A stretch of DNA of 44,874 nt. It comes from an uncultured Eubacteriales bacterium (GTDB lineage: Bacteria > Bacillota > Clostridia > Christensenellales > Borkfalkiaceae). The stretch is taken from positions 1 through 44,874 of the forward strand of contig UQPN01000019.1 of assembly GCA_900542935.1 (NCBI GenBank). Direction: 5' to 3'. Shown piece after piece: positions 22,409 through 31,365 of this stretch; the first letter of the stretch is position 1; every line of letters begins with the position of its first letter. A model generated the notes under the pieces. It worked only from the letters and a program-made list of their open reading frames with translations, made no database searches and was not told the origin of the DNA. The position numbers and the translations under genes are program-made.

Positions 22409-24556
22409 ATGTGGATAAAAAAGGAAAGCTTAACTGAAAACGACGGACTGCCCGTGTTCGTTACGTTTTTCAATGCGGATAAAGGCTTGAAAAACTGCAG
22501 TCTGAAAATTACGGCTACGGGAATTTTCGACGTGAATATCAACGGGCACGAAATTCCCGACCGTTTTATGCCGGGGTGGAGCAATTACTTCAGGCATATC
22601 GATTTGTGCCGTTACGATATTACGGAACGGATCATCTCCGGCGGCAAAAACACGCTGAGAATAACCGTTGCAAACGGATGGTATTCGGGCAAGCTCGGCT
22701 ACGGGAACAAAACGAACGTGTTCGGCGACGAAAAAAGATTGTTTGCCGAGCTTACGCTGACGTACGACGACGGGCATACCGATACAATCGTTTCGGACGA
22801 AAGCTGGAAAATCGCGGGTTCTGACGTAATTGCCGCCGATTTTTTCGACGGCGAAACGATTGACGCGCGGCGCCGCGGGCAGGCAGGAAAAATTGTAGGT
22901 AACGCCGTAATAACCGATTTCGGCGTTCCTTTTCAGGTGTATTCGCGCGAGCCGGTGCGCGTAACTGAAAGTATTTCGCCGCAGGTGATTTTCAGCGACG
23001 AAAATACCGTGCGGTACGATTTCGGCTGCAATTTCGCGGGCGTTATAAGAGTAACCGCACAGGGGAAACGCGGCGGGAAAATCGTAGCGAAATACGGCGA
23101 AACGACGGACGAAAACGGTGAGGTGTACACCGCGAATCTGCGCCGCGCGAAATGTACCGACGAATTTATTCTTTCCGGCGGAGAAGATACGTTCGAGCCG
23201 AAGTTTACTTATCACGGCTTCCGCTATGCGGAACTGAAGAAACCCGCCGGAACGGAGATTGTAAGCGCGGAAGGGTTGGCGATTTCGCAGGATATAGAAT
23301 ATTACGGCAGTTTCGAATGTTCCGACGAGGTGATGAACGGTGTTTACCGCATGGCTTTGCGCGGACAAAAAAGCAATTTTATCTCTATCCCTACCGATTG
23401 CCCTCAGCGGGACGAGCGGCTCGGCTGGACGGGCGACGCGGAGGTGTTCTGCAATTCGGCGATGTTCAATGCCGATTGTGATTTATTCTTTAAAAATTAC
23501 CTTTCCCTCGTGCGGGAGGACGCGCTGCCGGACGGGAAAATTCCGTCGATTGTGCCGTTTTATGTGGGAATCTCGGATAACACGGCGGGCGTGCCCGGTT
23601 GGGGCGACTGCATTACCGTGATACCGTATTTTCATTTTTTGCATTACAGGGATCTGTCGGCGGCGGAGGATAATCTGCCGGCGGCGGAAAAATGGATAGG
23701 CTATTATCTGGCGAAAAGCGAAAATTATTTAACGAAAATCACGAATAACTTCGGGGACTGGCTGTCGGTGAACGGCGATACCGATCCTGACGTTGTCAAT
23801 CAGTGCTTTTTCGGGTATTCCGCGTTGCTTACGGCGAAGTTGTGCGAAATTTTAAAAAAAGACGAAAAACGCGATACATATACGGAAATTTACGAAAATT
23901 GCCGCCGGGCTTTCCGCGAAAATTACTATAAGGACGGGCGGATTTCCTGCGATACGCAGACGGCGTACGCCTTTGCTTACGTCGCGGGATATCTGAGCAA
24001 AGAGGAAACATTGGCGCGGCTTCCAAAAATCATCCGCGAAAACGGCGGCGGGCTGACGACGGGATTCATCGGCAGCAGATTTATTCTGCCCGCGCTTTGC
24101 GATATCGGCGAAACGGAATTAGCGTACGAAATTATATCCCGCACGGAATATCCGTCGTGGGGGTATATGCTGAAAAACGGCGCCACCACCGTATGGGAAC
24201 GCTGGAACGGGTATACGAAAGAACACGGATTCGAGGATCCGGAAATGAATTCTTTCAACCATTACAGCCTTGGGTCGTGCGTGGAGTGGCTGTATTCGTA
24301 CGTGCTGGGCATCAAACTATTTCCGGAGCAGGAAAAAGTGGTGATTTCCCCCTCGTTCGGAAAAAAACTCGCGTTCGCACGGGGCGGAACGCGGGTGAAA
24401 GGCGGAAAAATTTTTGTGCAGTGGCGGCGCGAGAATAACGCGGTGATTCTGGAAGTGAAAGCGGACGAAGGCGTGAATTACGAAATCTATGTGCCTCACG
24501 GGGTGCAATCGGCGGTAAAAAACGGAAACGATACCGTGGCGACGATATATTTGTAA
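22409..24556 (+). CDS. GH78-family alpha-L-rhamnosidase-like enzyme, cytoplasmic
   Basis: The 715-residue enzyme is expected to remove terminal alpha-L-rhamnose. The N-terminal beta-sandwich domain (around 1-170) shows NGHEIPDRFMPGWSNY and VANGWYSGKLG, typical of GH78. The (alpha/alpha)6 barrel contains the family motif DCPQRDERLGWTGDA (D330-A344), where E336 and D343 match active-site acids described in GH78. Later come TVWERWNGY and SFNHYSLGSCVEWLY. There is no signal peptide, so it works inside the cell on imported oligosaccharides. The ATG follows AGGA. It is convergent with the AraC gene, only 9 bp apart. Rhamnose could come from pectin, glycosides or bacterial polysaccharide. Confidence 0.92.
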   Translation: MWIKKESLTENDGLPVFVTFFNADKGLKNCSLKITATGIFDVNINGHEIPDRFMPGWSNYFRHIDLCRYDITERIISGGKNTLRITVANGWYSGKLGYGNKTNVFGDEKRLFAELTLTYDDGHTDTIVSDESWKIAGSDVIAADFFDGETIDARRRGQAGKIVGNAVITDFGVPFQVYSREPVRVTESISPQVIFSDENTVRYDFGCNFAGVIRVTAQGKRGGKIVAKYGETTDENGEVYTANLRRAKCTDEFILSGGEDTFEPKFTYHGFRYAELKKPAGTEIVSAEGLAISQDIEYYGSFECSDEVMNGVYRMALRGQKSNFISIPTDCPQRDERLGWTGDAEVFCNSAMFNADCDLFFKNYLSLVREDALPDGKIPSIVPFYVGISDNTAGVPGWGDCITVIPYFHFLHYRDLSAAEDNLPAAEKWIGYYLAKSENYLTKITNNFGDWLSVNGDTDPDVVNQCFFGYSALLTAKLCEILKKDEKRDTYTEIYENCRRAFRENYYKDGRISCDTQTAYAFAYVAGYLSKEETLARLPKIIRENGGGLTTGFIGSRFILPALCDIGETELAYEIISRTEYPSWGYMLKNGATTVWERWNGYTKEHGFEDPEMNSFNHYSLGSCVEWLYSYVLGIKLFPEQEKVVISPSFGKKLAFARGGTRVKGGKIFVQWRRENNAVILEVKADEGVNYEIYVPHGVQSAVKNGNDTVATIYL

Positions 24557-24565
24557 AAACGCCGC

Positions 24566-25405
24566 TTAAGAAACGGGAGGCAGAGAATCTTTTTCATGCA
24601 CGGAATTTCTGTATTCCATAGGGGATACGTTGTATTTGTTTTTGAATTTCTGCGCGAAAAACGACTGATTGTCGTACCCGACTTTCGAAGCGATGGTGAT
24701 TACGCTGAGATCGGTGGAAGTAAGCAGCGTTGCGGCATAGGAAATTCTTAAATCGGTGATGTATTCGATGATGGTTTTGCCCACGTATTTTTTAAAAATT
24801 TTGATGAAATGCGAATGGGAATACGAACTTAACGAGATAATGTCGTTAATCCGCATCGAAAAAACGTCCGGGTTGGAAATCTGCTGCAGAAACGAAAGAA
24901 TGCTTTCCGGCATGTTTTTTTCGGATTTATGCTCTACATACACGCCAAGAAGATAGACGACGATGGAAACGAGCGTGGCGCTGCTGTAAAGATTCGCCGA
25001 TTCGAGCGCGCTGAGTTTGTTCAATCGCTGGTGCAGCTCGCCGAACGTTTCCAGACTTAAATGAATGATGATCGGCTTTTCGGTTTTGCAGAGTTTTTCG
25101 TACAGATCGGGCGAAAGAATGAAACACAGCTGCTGCATTTTTTCCGTTGCGATGCAGACGTCCCGCCGTTGAATGGGTTTATCGGAAACATACTGATGCA
25201 CGTGCTGCGGACCGAGCAGAACGAAATCGCCGGGCATTAAATCGTAAGGCGTGCCGTTAACGACGTTACAGCCCGTGCCGTCCACGGTGGAAGTGAATTC
25301 CCAGTCGCTGTGGCGGTGCAGAACGCTGTTATCATCCCACAAAAAAGTGGTGATTTCTTCCGGTTGCAATTTCTGAATGACTTTTTTTACGGCAATGTTT
25401 TTCAT
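24566..25405 (-). CDS. AraC-family transcriptional regulator with cupin-type sensor domain
   Basis: The 279-residue regulator (from the second Met) has an N-terminal cupin-like sugar-sensing half (HRHSDWEF, MPGDFVLLGPQHVHQYV) and two C-terminal helix-turn-helices. The latter are SSYSHSHFIKIFKKYVGKT and then IASKVGYDNQSFFAQKFKNK, ending in the usual SPMEYR. Two in-frame ATG codons lie at 25411 and 25405. A strong promoter places transcription start at about 25405, so the second ATG is chosen and the mRNA would be leaderless; no Shine-Dalgarno sequence is visible for either. It is divergent from the ABC importer operon and convergent with GH78. It probably controls one or both in response to a sugar. 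Confidence 0.92.
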   Translation of the reverse strand: MKNIAVKKVIQKLQPEEITTFLWDDNSVLHRHSDWEFTSTVDGTGCNVVNGTPYDLMPGDFVLLGPQHVHQYVSDKPIQRRDVCIATEKMQQLCFILSPDLYEKLCKTEKPIIIHLSLETFGELHQRLNKLSALESANLYSSATLVSIVVYLLGVYVEHKSEKNMPESILSFLQQISNPDVFSMRINDIISLSSYSHSHFIKIFKKYVGKTIIEYITDLRISYAATLLTSTDLSVITIASKVGYDNQSFFAQKFKNKYNVSPMEYRNSVHEKDSLPPVS

Positions 25406-25411
25406 AGCCAT

Positions 25412-25440
25412 ATTTTAACAATAACAGACGTTTTTGTCAA
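25412..25440 (-). promoter_or_regulatory. Promoter of araC-family gene, predicted leaderless
   Basis: On the minus strand: TTGACA (25440-25435), a 17-bp spacer and TAAAAT (25417-25412). The seventh base after the -10 box is 25405, the A of the second ATG. The first ATG overlaps the -10 box itself, so it would not be transcribed. Confidence 0.8.
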
Positions 25441-25557
25441 CATTATTTAAGAAAATATGCATAAAAAGATTCAAATTCACATAAAAGCGGAGAAAAAAAC
25501 GGCAGGAAAACATTTGGAAAAATAATAAAAAAATAGCGAATTACAATAAACTACTGC

Positions 25558-25586
25558 TTGAAATGGCAGGGAGATGATGATAAAAT
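25558..25586 (+). promoter_or_regulatory. Promoter of the ABC importer and surface-protein operon
   Basis: TTGAAA (25558-25563), a 17-bp spacer and TAAAAT (25581-25586) with an extended TGA just before the -10. The leader of about 100 bases holds a short hairpin (AACCG, 25603-25607, with CGGTT, 25616-25620). No good terminator appears before 40841, so this may drive about 15 kb. Confidence 0.72.
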
Positions 25587-25694
25587 AAAAACAAGAATGG
25601 AGAACCGTAGAAAAACGGTTGTTCCGCGACGCTTCGGAGTGCCCGAAACGTACGCTGATAAAAAACAAACGGAATCAGGAGGATTCATACTGAA

Positions 25695-27392
25695 ATGATG
25701 AAGAAAACAAAGAACATCGGCGCGATACTGCTCGCTTCCGCCACGCTGCTGGGAACGGCCGCCTGCGGAGGCGGTTCGGAAAAAGAGGACCCCACGAAAA
25801 CGTATCTTGACGTAGGCGTTTTCAACGCGGGACTCGGCACCGCTTATTTCGACGAACTGAAGAAAGATTTCGAAGCGTATTATGCCGACGCGCATTTCGA
25901 AGAGGGAAAAACGGGCGTTGTGGTGCGACCTTTAAAGAAAAATACCGAATTCAGTCCGCAGAATCTGAAAAATTCGATGAAAAACCTCGATCAGGTGCTG
26001 TATATTCTGGATCAGGGCAGCTATGAGGAATTCACCGAGAACAAACTGTTTGCCGACGTTACCGACGTGATGACCGAAAAATATCTTGACGAGGACGGCA
26101 ACATTGCCGCCGACACGAACAAGGAAGCCACGCAGTCGGTGGAAGATACGATGCTGGAAGGGTATTCCGACGTATTCAAAAAAGAGGGCAAATATTACGC
26201 CGTGCCGTATATGCTTTCGATTCCCGGTATTATTTACGACGCGGATCTGTTTGACGAGAGCGCGCTGTATTTCAGAAAAGACGGTTCGATCGGCGCGAAC
26301 GCCGCGGCGGTTGCCGCAGGGGATTGCTCGGCGGGGCCCGACGGGAAACGGGGAACTTCCGACGACGGTTTGCCCGATACCTGGAACGATTTTCTTACCC
26401 TGCTGGAACGGCTGAGAATGAATTATACGCCGTTCACATGGGCGGAATCGCCGAGCACGTATCAGATTTCGAGAGTGTTCAACGCCATCTGGGCGAACTA
26501 CGAGGGATATGATAACTTCATGCTGAATTATTCGTTCAAAGGCACGGACGGCAACCTCGGCTCCATCAACGAAAACAATTTTACGAAACTTCTGAATCAG
26601 GAAGGGCGGAAAGCCGCCATCAAGGCGTTTTACGACATTACGAAAAATCAGGAGAACTATTCGGCGAAAGCAAGACCGGGCGGCGGCAACACGCATACGG
26701 GCGCACAGCGCGAATACATACAGAGCAAACGCTTCGGAAAGAGAATCGCGATGTTTGCGGAAAACAGCTACTGGGAACAGGAAGCTCGCGAGGACGTTTT
26801 CAATAAAGAAACGCCGCAGAACGTGAACGGGTACGGCAAGAGAAACTTCCGCTATCTGCCGATTCCGAGATTCGAAAACGTGGACGGAATCAAAGATCAG
26901 ACGAACACGCAGCGCGTGTTGCCCGCGGCGTATGCGGAAAGCTATATTTGCCTCAGCGCGCAGAATACCAACAAGAACGCGGAAGTGCAGACGAAGGTTG
27001 CGAAACTGTTCATTAAATTCATGCAGCAGAGATCGCAGCTGGTGAAGTACACGGCGAACACCGGTTGCATCCGTCCGTACAATTACACGGTAACGGCGGA
27101 AGAAAAAGCAACCTGCACGCCGTATACGCAGAGTATTCTTACGTTTATCGAAGAGGGCGCGAAAGTTGCGCCGAATCTGGCGATTGCCACGAAGCGGCGC
27201 CTGTATACGGGCGAAACCGGCTTCAACGAAAGCAACAACGGTTTCGCGTTTGTGGCGAAGGTAGGGAACGCGACGGCGAAAGAGCCGTTCACTTACTTCT
27301 TCAACCAGCCGGATAAAACGGTGGACGACGCTTTCGCCGATATGAAAACGACGATTACGGATATTTTGAAGAGCGCGGGCGCGATTTCCTGA
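25695..27392 (+). CDS. Sugar ABC transporter substrate-binding lipoprotein
   Basis: The 565-residue protein has a signal peptide with lipobox TAAC (C24) followed by a Gly/Ser spacer, so it is lipid-anchored outside the membrane. The mature part resembles large family-1 solute-binding proteins of the LplA/YtcQ type that capture oligosaccharides. Two permease genes follow at once. An internal SAGPDGKRGTSDDGLPDTW segment resembles a calcium-binding acidic loop seen in these proteins. AGGAGG lies 12 bp before the first of two adjacent ATG codons. The ligand is unknown; the neighbouring GH78, GH95-like and GH112 genes suggest an imported rhamnose- or galactose-containing oligosaccharide. Confidence 0.9.
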   Translation: MMKKTKNIGAILLASATLLGTAACGGGSEKEDPTKTYLDVGVFNAGLGTAYFDELKKDFEAYYADAHFEEGKTGVVVRPLKKNTEFSPQNLKNSMKNLDQVLYILDQGSYEEFTENKLFADVTDVMTEKYLDEDGNIAADTNKEATQSVEDTMLEGYSDVFKKEGKYYAVPYMLSIPGIIYDADLFDESALYFRKDGSIGANAAAVAAGDCSAGPDGKRGTSDDGLPDTWNDFLTLLERLRMNYTPFTWAESPSTYQISRVFNAIWANYEGYDNFMLNYSFKGTDGNLGSINENNFTKLLNQEGRKAAIKAFYDITKNQENYSAKARPGGGNTHTGAQREYIQSKRFGKRIAMFAENSYWEQEAREDVFNKETPQNVNGYGKRNFRYLPIPRFENVDGIKDQTNTQRVLPAAYAESYICLSAQNTNKNAEVQTKVAKLFIKFMQQRSQLVKYTANTGCIRPYNYTVTAEEKATCTPYTQSILTFIEEGAKVAPNLAIATKRRLYTGETGFNESNNGFAFVAKVGNATAKEPFTYFFNQPDKTVDDAFADMKTTITDILKSAGAIS

Positions 27393-27426
27393 GAATCGCG
27401 CGCCGGCTGTAAGCGGGAATAAATTT

Positions 27427-28431
27427 ATGAAAGAAAAACCTTCGTCTTTAAAAGGGCCGAAATGGCTGTTGTACGACGTAAAAGTAAAACTCGCCGGGCT
27501 GACGAGGAAAAAGAAAAAGCAAAAAATTTACAATAAAAAACTTGGACAGAACCTGTTTTTGTTCTTCTTCCTTCTTTTCCCCGTGGCGCAGTTTCTGATT
27601 TTTTACGTGGGCGTTGCGGCGAATACCATGAAGCTTGCGTTTCAGAAATACGACGGCGAAAACGGCGCGTATTACTTTTCGATGCAGACGTTTGCCGAGG
27701 TGTTCAGGGCGTTTTTCGTAAGCGGCGAAATGTCGTTGCTGATTAAAAATTCGGCGATTCAGTTTTTGTGCGGATTGCTGATAGGAATGCCTTTGCAGAT
27801 TATGGTGGCGTACGTGGTATTCAAGGAAGTACCCGGTTCCGGCGCGTTCAAAGTGATTTTGTTTCTGCCGAATATTATTTCCAGCCTTGTATTTGTCATG
27901 TGCGCGCGCACGCTGATACAGAAAGGACTTCCTGTGTTATTCAACAATCCGGATCTGCTGCTTTTGAACCGCGCGAAATCTTCCAGCTTTTACACCGTAT
28001 TGATTTTCGGCATGTGGATGAATTTCGCAAACGGGCTGATTATTTACCTTTCGGCGATGTGCAGCATTTCGAAAGACGTTCTGGAATACGGAGAGCTGGA
28101 AAACATGTCGTCGTTGCAGGAATTGTGGCACGTGGTTCTGCCGTCCATTTTTCCGACGGTGGTTACGTACATTATCGTGGCGATTGCCGCGTTCTTCACG
28201 AATTACGGGCATTTCTATTCGTTTTACGGCGGCGAGGACGGGGCGATGCAGCCTTTTTCCACGCTGGGGTTCTATTTCTTCGTGAAAGTGGCGGGCGGAA
28301 AAAATACCATTCCGTATGCGGGCGATTATCCGTTTGTTTCGGCTGCGGGAATTTTGTTTACCGCGATTGTGGCGCCCGTAACCTTGCTTACCAAGCATCT
28401 GCTTGAAAAATACGGACCGAGCGAGGAGTGA
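27427..28431 (+). CDS. Sugar ABC transporter permease 1 (MalF/LplB type)
   Basis: The 334-residue membrane protein has a basic N-terminal tail (about 40 residues, many Lys) and then six or so hydrophobic helices. The cytoplasmic EAA loop, which normally reads EAAxxDGAxxxQxFxxIxLP, is altered here to YGELENMSSLQELWHVVLP, with the conserved Gly replaced by Asn. It pairs with the next permease to form the channel. The ribosome binding site is weak (GGGA). No ATP-binding gene is present in the operon, as is usual for carbohydrate importers that share an MsmX-type ATPase. Confidence 0.92.
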   Translation: MKEKPSSLKGPKWLLYDVKVKLAGLTRKKKKQKIYNKKLGQNLFLFFFLLFPVAQFLIFYVGVAANTMKLAFQKYDGENGAYYFSMQTFAEVFRAFFVSGEMSLLIKNSAIQFLCGLLIGMPLQIMVAYVVFKEVPGSGAFKVILFLPNIISSLVFVMCARTLIQKGLPVLFNNPDLLLLNRAKSSSFYTVLIFGMWMNFANGLIIYLSAMCSISKDVLEYGELENMSSLQELWHVVLPSIFPTVVTYIIVAIAAFFTNYGHFYSFYGGEDGAMQPFSTLGFYFFVKVAGGKNTIPYAGDYPFVSAAGILFTAIVAPVTLLTKHLLEKYGPSEE

Positions 28432-28438
28432 TTTCGTT

Positions 28439-29329
28439 ATGGAAAACCGGAAAGAAAAAGTGAAAAAGTCGCATAAAATGGACGCGTTTCAGATTGGTTT
28501 GTATGTCATCGTCGCGTTGTATTGCCTTTCGATGCTTTACGTGCTTTTCTTCGGATGTATCAATTCGCTGAAAGACGCAACCGACTACGAATGGAACAAT
28601 CCGTTTGCGTTTCCTTCGAAAGAATTCGGCTGGCATTTCGAAAATTACGTGAAAGTGCTGGACGATTTCAACGTGTTTACGCTGGGCGGAAAAGAAGTGC
28701 ATCTGCTGGAGATGTTTTTCAATTCGCTGATGTACGCGGTGTTTATGTCGCTGTTTTGCATGGCAACGCAGATTATCACCGCTTACGCCATCGCGAAGTA
28801 CGATTTCAGATTCAAATCGCTGCTTTACGGGGTTGCCGTAGTGGTGATGCTGCTGCCGATCATCGGTTCGCTGGCGGCGGAAGTGCAGATGGCGGACGCG
28901 TTTCATTTCAGAAACAATCTGATCGGCGTATGTATTATGAAGTGTAAATATCCGGGCTTGTATTTTCTGGTATTTTACGCTACGTTCAAGGGACTTTCCT
29001 GGACGTACGCCGAAGCGGCGCAGATAGACGGCGCGGGGCATTTCAAGATTTTCGTCGAAATTATGCTGCCCCTGATTAAAAGTACGATTTTCGCGGTGTT
29101 CATTCTTTTGTTCATCGAATACTGGAACGATTATTATACGCCGATGGTGTTTTTGCCGGAAAATCCTACGATGTCTTACGGGTTGTTCCTGTTCCAGACG
29201 GATAACAAAGCCAGCGTTCCCGTGCAGTTATCGGCGTGTCTGCTTGCCTGTCTGCCCATTCTGGCTGTTTTCGTGGCGTTCAAAGATAAAATCATGAGCA
29301 ACGTTACGATGGGCGGCATCAAGGGATAA
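28439..29329 (+). CDS. Sugar ABC transporter permease 2 (MalG/LplC type)
   Basis: The 296-residue protein has six predicted helices and a canonical EAA loop, EAAQIDGAGHFKIFVEIMLP, which contacts the ATPase. The ATG at 28439 follows GAGGAG (28423-28428), lying at the end of the permease 1 gene; the gap is 7 bp. The longer frame beginning at 28403 overlaps permease 1 and has no ribosome binding site. Since permease 1 has a degraded EAA loop, this subunit may carry most of the ATPase contact (inference). Confidence 0.93.
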   Translation: MENRKEKVKKSHKMDAFQIGLYVIVALYCLSMLYVLFFGCINSLKDATDYEWNNPFAFPSKEFGWHFENYVKVLDDFNVFTLGGKEVHLLEMFFNSLMYAVFMSLFCMATQIITAYAIAKYDFRFKSLLYGVAVVVMLLPIIGSLAAEVQMADAFHFRNNLIGVCIMKCKYPGLYFLVFYATFKGLSWTYAEAAQIDGAGHFKIFVEIMLPLIKSTIFAVFILLFIEYWNDYYTPMVFLPENPTMSYGLFLFQTDNKASVPVQLSACLLACLPILAVFVAFKDKIMSNVTMGGIKG

Positions 29330-29342
29330 CGGAGGAAAGGGT

Positions 29343-31352
29343 ATGAAGAACAGAAAAAGAATCGGAGCGGTGTGGATAGGAGGGCTTTGCGGCACGGCGT
29401 TGCTTTTGTGCGGCGCCGCCGCGGCGAACGAATCCGTTGCGGAACAGTCCGGCGCTTCCGTTACGATAGAAATCGATTACGGCGATTGCGACGTGCGGGA
29501 ACTGCCGAAAGGACAGGCGGGAAAATCGTATCCTGTGTTCGGCTGCGTCGCTTCCGACGAAAACGGCAACAGCGTGAACGACGTGCGGATTACGGTGAAA
29601 TCTCCCTCCGGAAAAATCGTGCCGCAGAAAGGCGGCAGATTCGAAACGGCGGAAACGGGAGATTACGTCATCGAATATGCGGCGGTGAGCGGATTTGCAA
29701 GCGCCGTGAAAACGGTTACGATCAGCGTGGAAAAATATACCGACAGTCTGCAATATAACGCGGAAGGCGAACTTGTGCCCGGCACGGGCGTTACGGGGTA
29801 CGCCGTTTTTGCGCTGTTCGGGAAGTATGCCGGCGGCGTGGGCGACCTGGTCGAAAGCACTACGCTGAAATTCGGTACGACCGAGCTTGCGTTGGAACAG
29901 ACGGAAAAGGGGATGTATTTTCTTCCCGAAAAGCAGGGGGAATACGTGCTTACCTATTCGGCGAAAGATTTTATCGGCGACGAAAAACGCGTGGAAAAAA
30001 CCGTGGTGGTGAAAGATTCCGCCGTACCCGTGCTGACGAAAGCTTCTCTTCCCGCTTCGGCGATTGCGGGCGAAACGCTGGATCTGCCTTTGTGCGACGG
30101 CGTGCTGTACAGGGACGGAGCGAAATATTATCTGCCCGTAAAAACGACTTTCGACGGCGCGGACGTGAGCGAAACGATGCGCGCGGAAAATCTTGCGGCG
30201 GGCAACCATACGATTACGTACGAGTGCGTAAACCCCGCCGACCGGACGCAGAAAGCGGAATATTCGTTTGCGCTTACCGTAAAGAGCAGACTGACGGCCG
30301 AGCAGAAAAAAGCGGGCGCCCGGCTGTTTGACAATTATTTCGATTTCGAAAATTGCGAACCGTTTGCAGGCGAGGGAAAAGAGTATAAAGTAAAAGTAAA
30401 CGCGGGCACGGCTGCGGCGAAGTTTGCGTTTTCGCGGGAAATTCCCGTAAATTACCTGAATTTCGATTTATCCACATTATCCGGCGCGGCGGAATACGAC
30501 GAGCTGTATTGCGTGATGACCGATTCGAAGCGGGCGGCGGACTGCATCAAAGTAAAAATCAGACGGTTGTCTTCTTACAGTCATCTGTGGATTTCATACA
30601 ACGAAGAGAGCAAGTCGCTGATCAACGCGGATACGGGCGCGACGATTGCACAAATAAGGAGCTACGACGACGGCAGAGCGTTCGAAGGGTTCGGAAGCGG
30701 AAAAGCTTATATTTCGTTCGAAGCGAAAGGCGTGAAGAAAGATATCGTATTCACGCTGAAAAAAGCGGCGTCCAACGTGATTACCACCGATTCGAACGAT
30801 TACGCTTCGCCCGTATTTTTGGAAAATCCGGAATATAAAGCGATTTATGTTTCTTATGCGGGGCATTCCGTAACGTTTCCGAAAATGGAAGCGTTCGATT
30901 TGCTGGATAAAAACGTAACGGTAACGCTGAAAGTGTACGACGACGAAGGAACTGTGATTTACGAAGGCACGGACGCCTATACGCTGCATATCGGGAAGGC
31001 GGGGGAATACACCGCCGACTACACGGTGTACGATTCGAACGGCAACCGTAAATTGCAGCAATCCACCGTATACGTAGCCGATACGGAAGCGCCGCAAATC
31101 AAGGTATCCGGAATAAAAGCCGCCGTGAAGGCGGGCGAAGAAATTACGTTGCCGACGGCGGAAATCACGGATAACGCGACGCCTGCGGAAGAAATAGCGA
31201 GCTATATTTACGTTATCAAGGGCAACAACCGCAAACAACTGGCGGGAAAAACTTATAAATTCACGGAAGCCGGCGAGTATATAATCAGATACGTGGCGTA
31301 CGATTCCTATCAGAATTATACCGTGGCAGAGTTTACGATAACCTGCAAATAA
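29343..31352 (+). CDS. Secreted multi-domain protein with bacterial Ig-like domains, function unknown
   Basis: The 669-residue protein starts with a basic region and hydrophobic signal sequence ending near AAAANES. It has repeated beta-sandwich modules whose ends read like Ig-like/PKD domains: GDYVIEYAAVSG (about residues 106-117), GEYVLTYSAKDF, GEYTADYTVYDSNGN and GEYIIRYVAYDSYQN near the C-terminus. A DTEAPQIKVSG linker fits HYR/DUF5011-type domains. The middle part (about 330-500) is unlike the repeats and may be a carbohydrate-binding or adhesion domain. No LPxTG or lipobox anchor is evident. GGAGG precedes the ATG by 7 bp. It follows the permease by 13 bp, so it belongs to the importer operon. 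I do not recognise the full-length family. Confidence 0.75.
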   Translation: MKNRKRIGAVWIGGLCGTALLLCGAAAANESVAEQSGASVTIEIDYGDCDVRELPKGQAGKSYPVFGCVASDENGNSVNDVRITVKSPSGKIVPQKGGRFETAETGDYVIEYAAVSGFASAVKTVTISVEKYTDSLQYNAEGELVPGTGVTGYAVFALFGKYAGGVGDLVESTTLKFGTTELALEQTEKGMYFLPEKQGEYVLTYSAKDFIGDEKRVEKTVVVKDSAVPVLTKASLPASAIAGETLDLPLCDGVLYRDGAKYYLPVKTTFDGADVSETMRAENLAAGNHTITYECVNPADRTQKAEYSFALTVKSRLTAEQKKAGARLFDNYFDFENCEPFAGEGKEYKVKVNAGTAAAKFAFSREIPVNYLNFDLSTLSGAAEYDELYCVMTDSKRAADCIKVKIRRLSSYSHLWISYNEESKSLINADTGATIAQIRSYDDGRAFEGFGSGKAYISFEAKGVKKDIVFTLKKAASNVITTDSNDYASPVFLENPEYKAIYVSYAGHSVTFPKMEAFDLLDKNVTVTLKVYDDEGTVIYEGTDAYTLHIGKAGEYTADYTVYDSNGNRKLQQSTVYVADTEAPQIKVSGIKAAVKAGEEITLPTAEITDNATPAEEIASYIYVIKGNNRKQLAGKTYKFTEAGEYIIRYVAYDSYQNYTVAEFTITCK

Positions 31353-31365
31353 GGAGGCGGATGAG

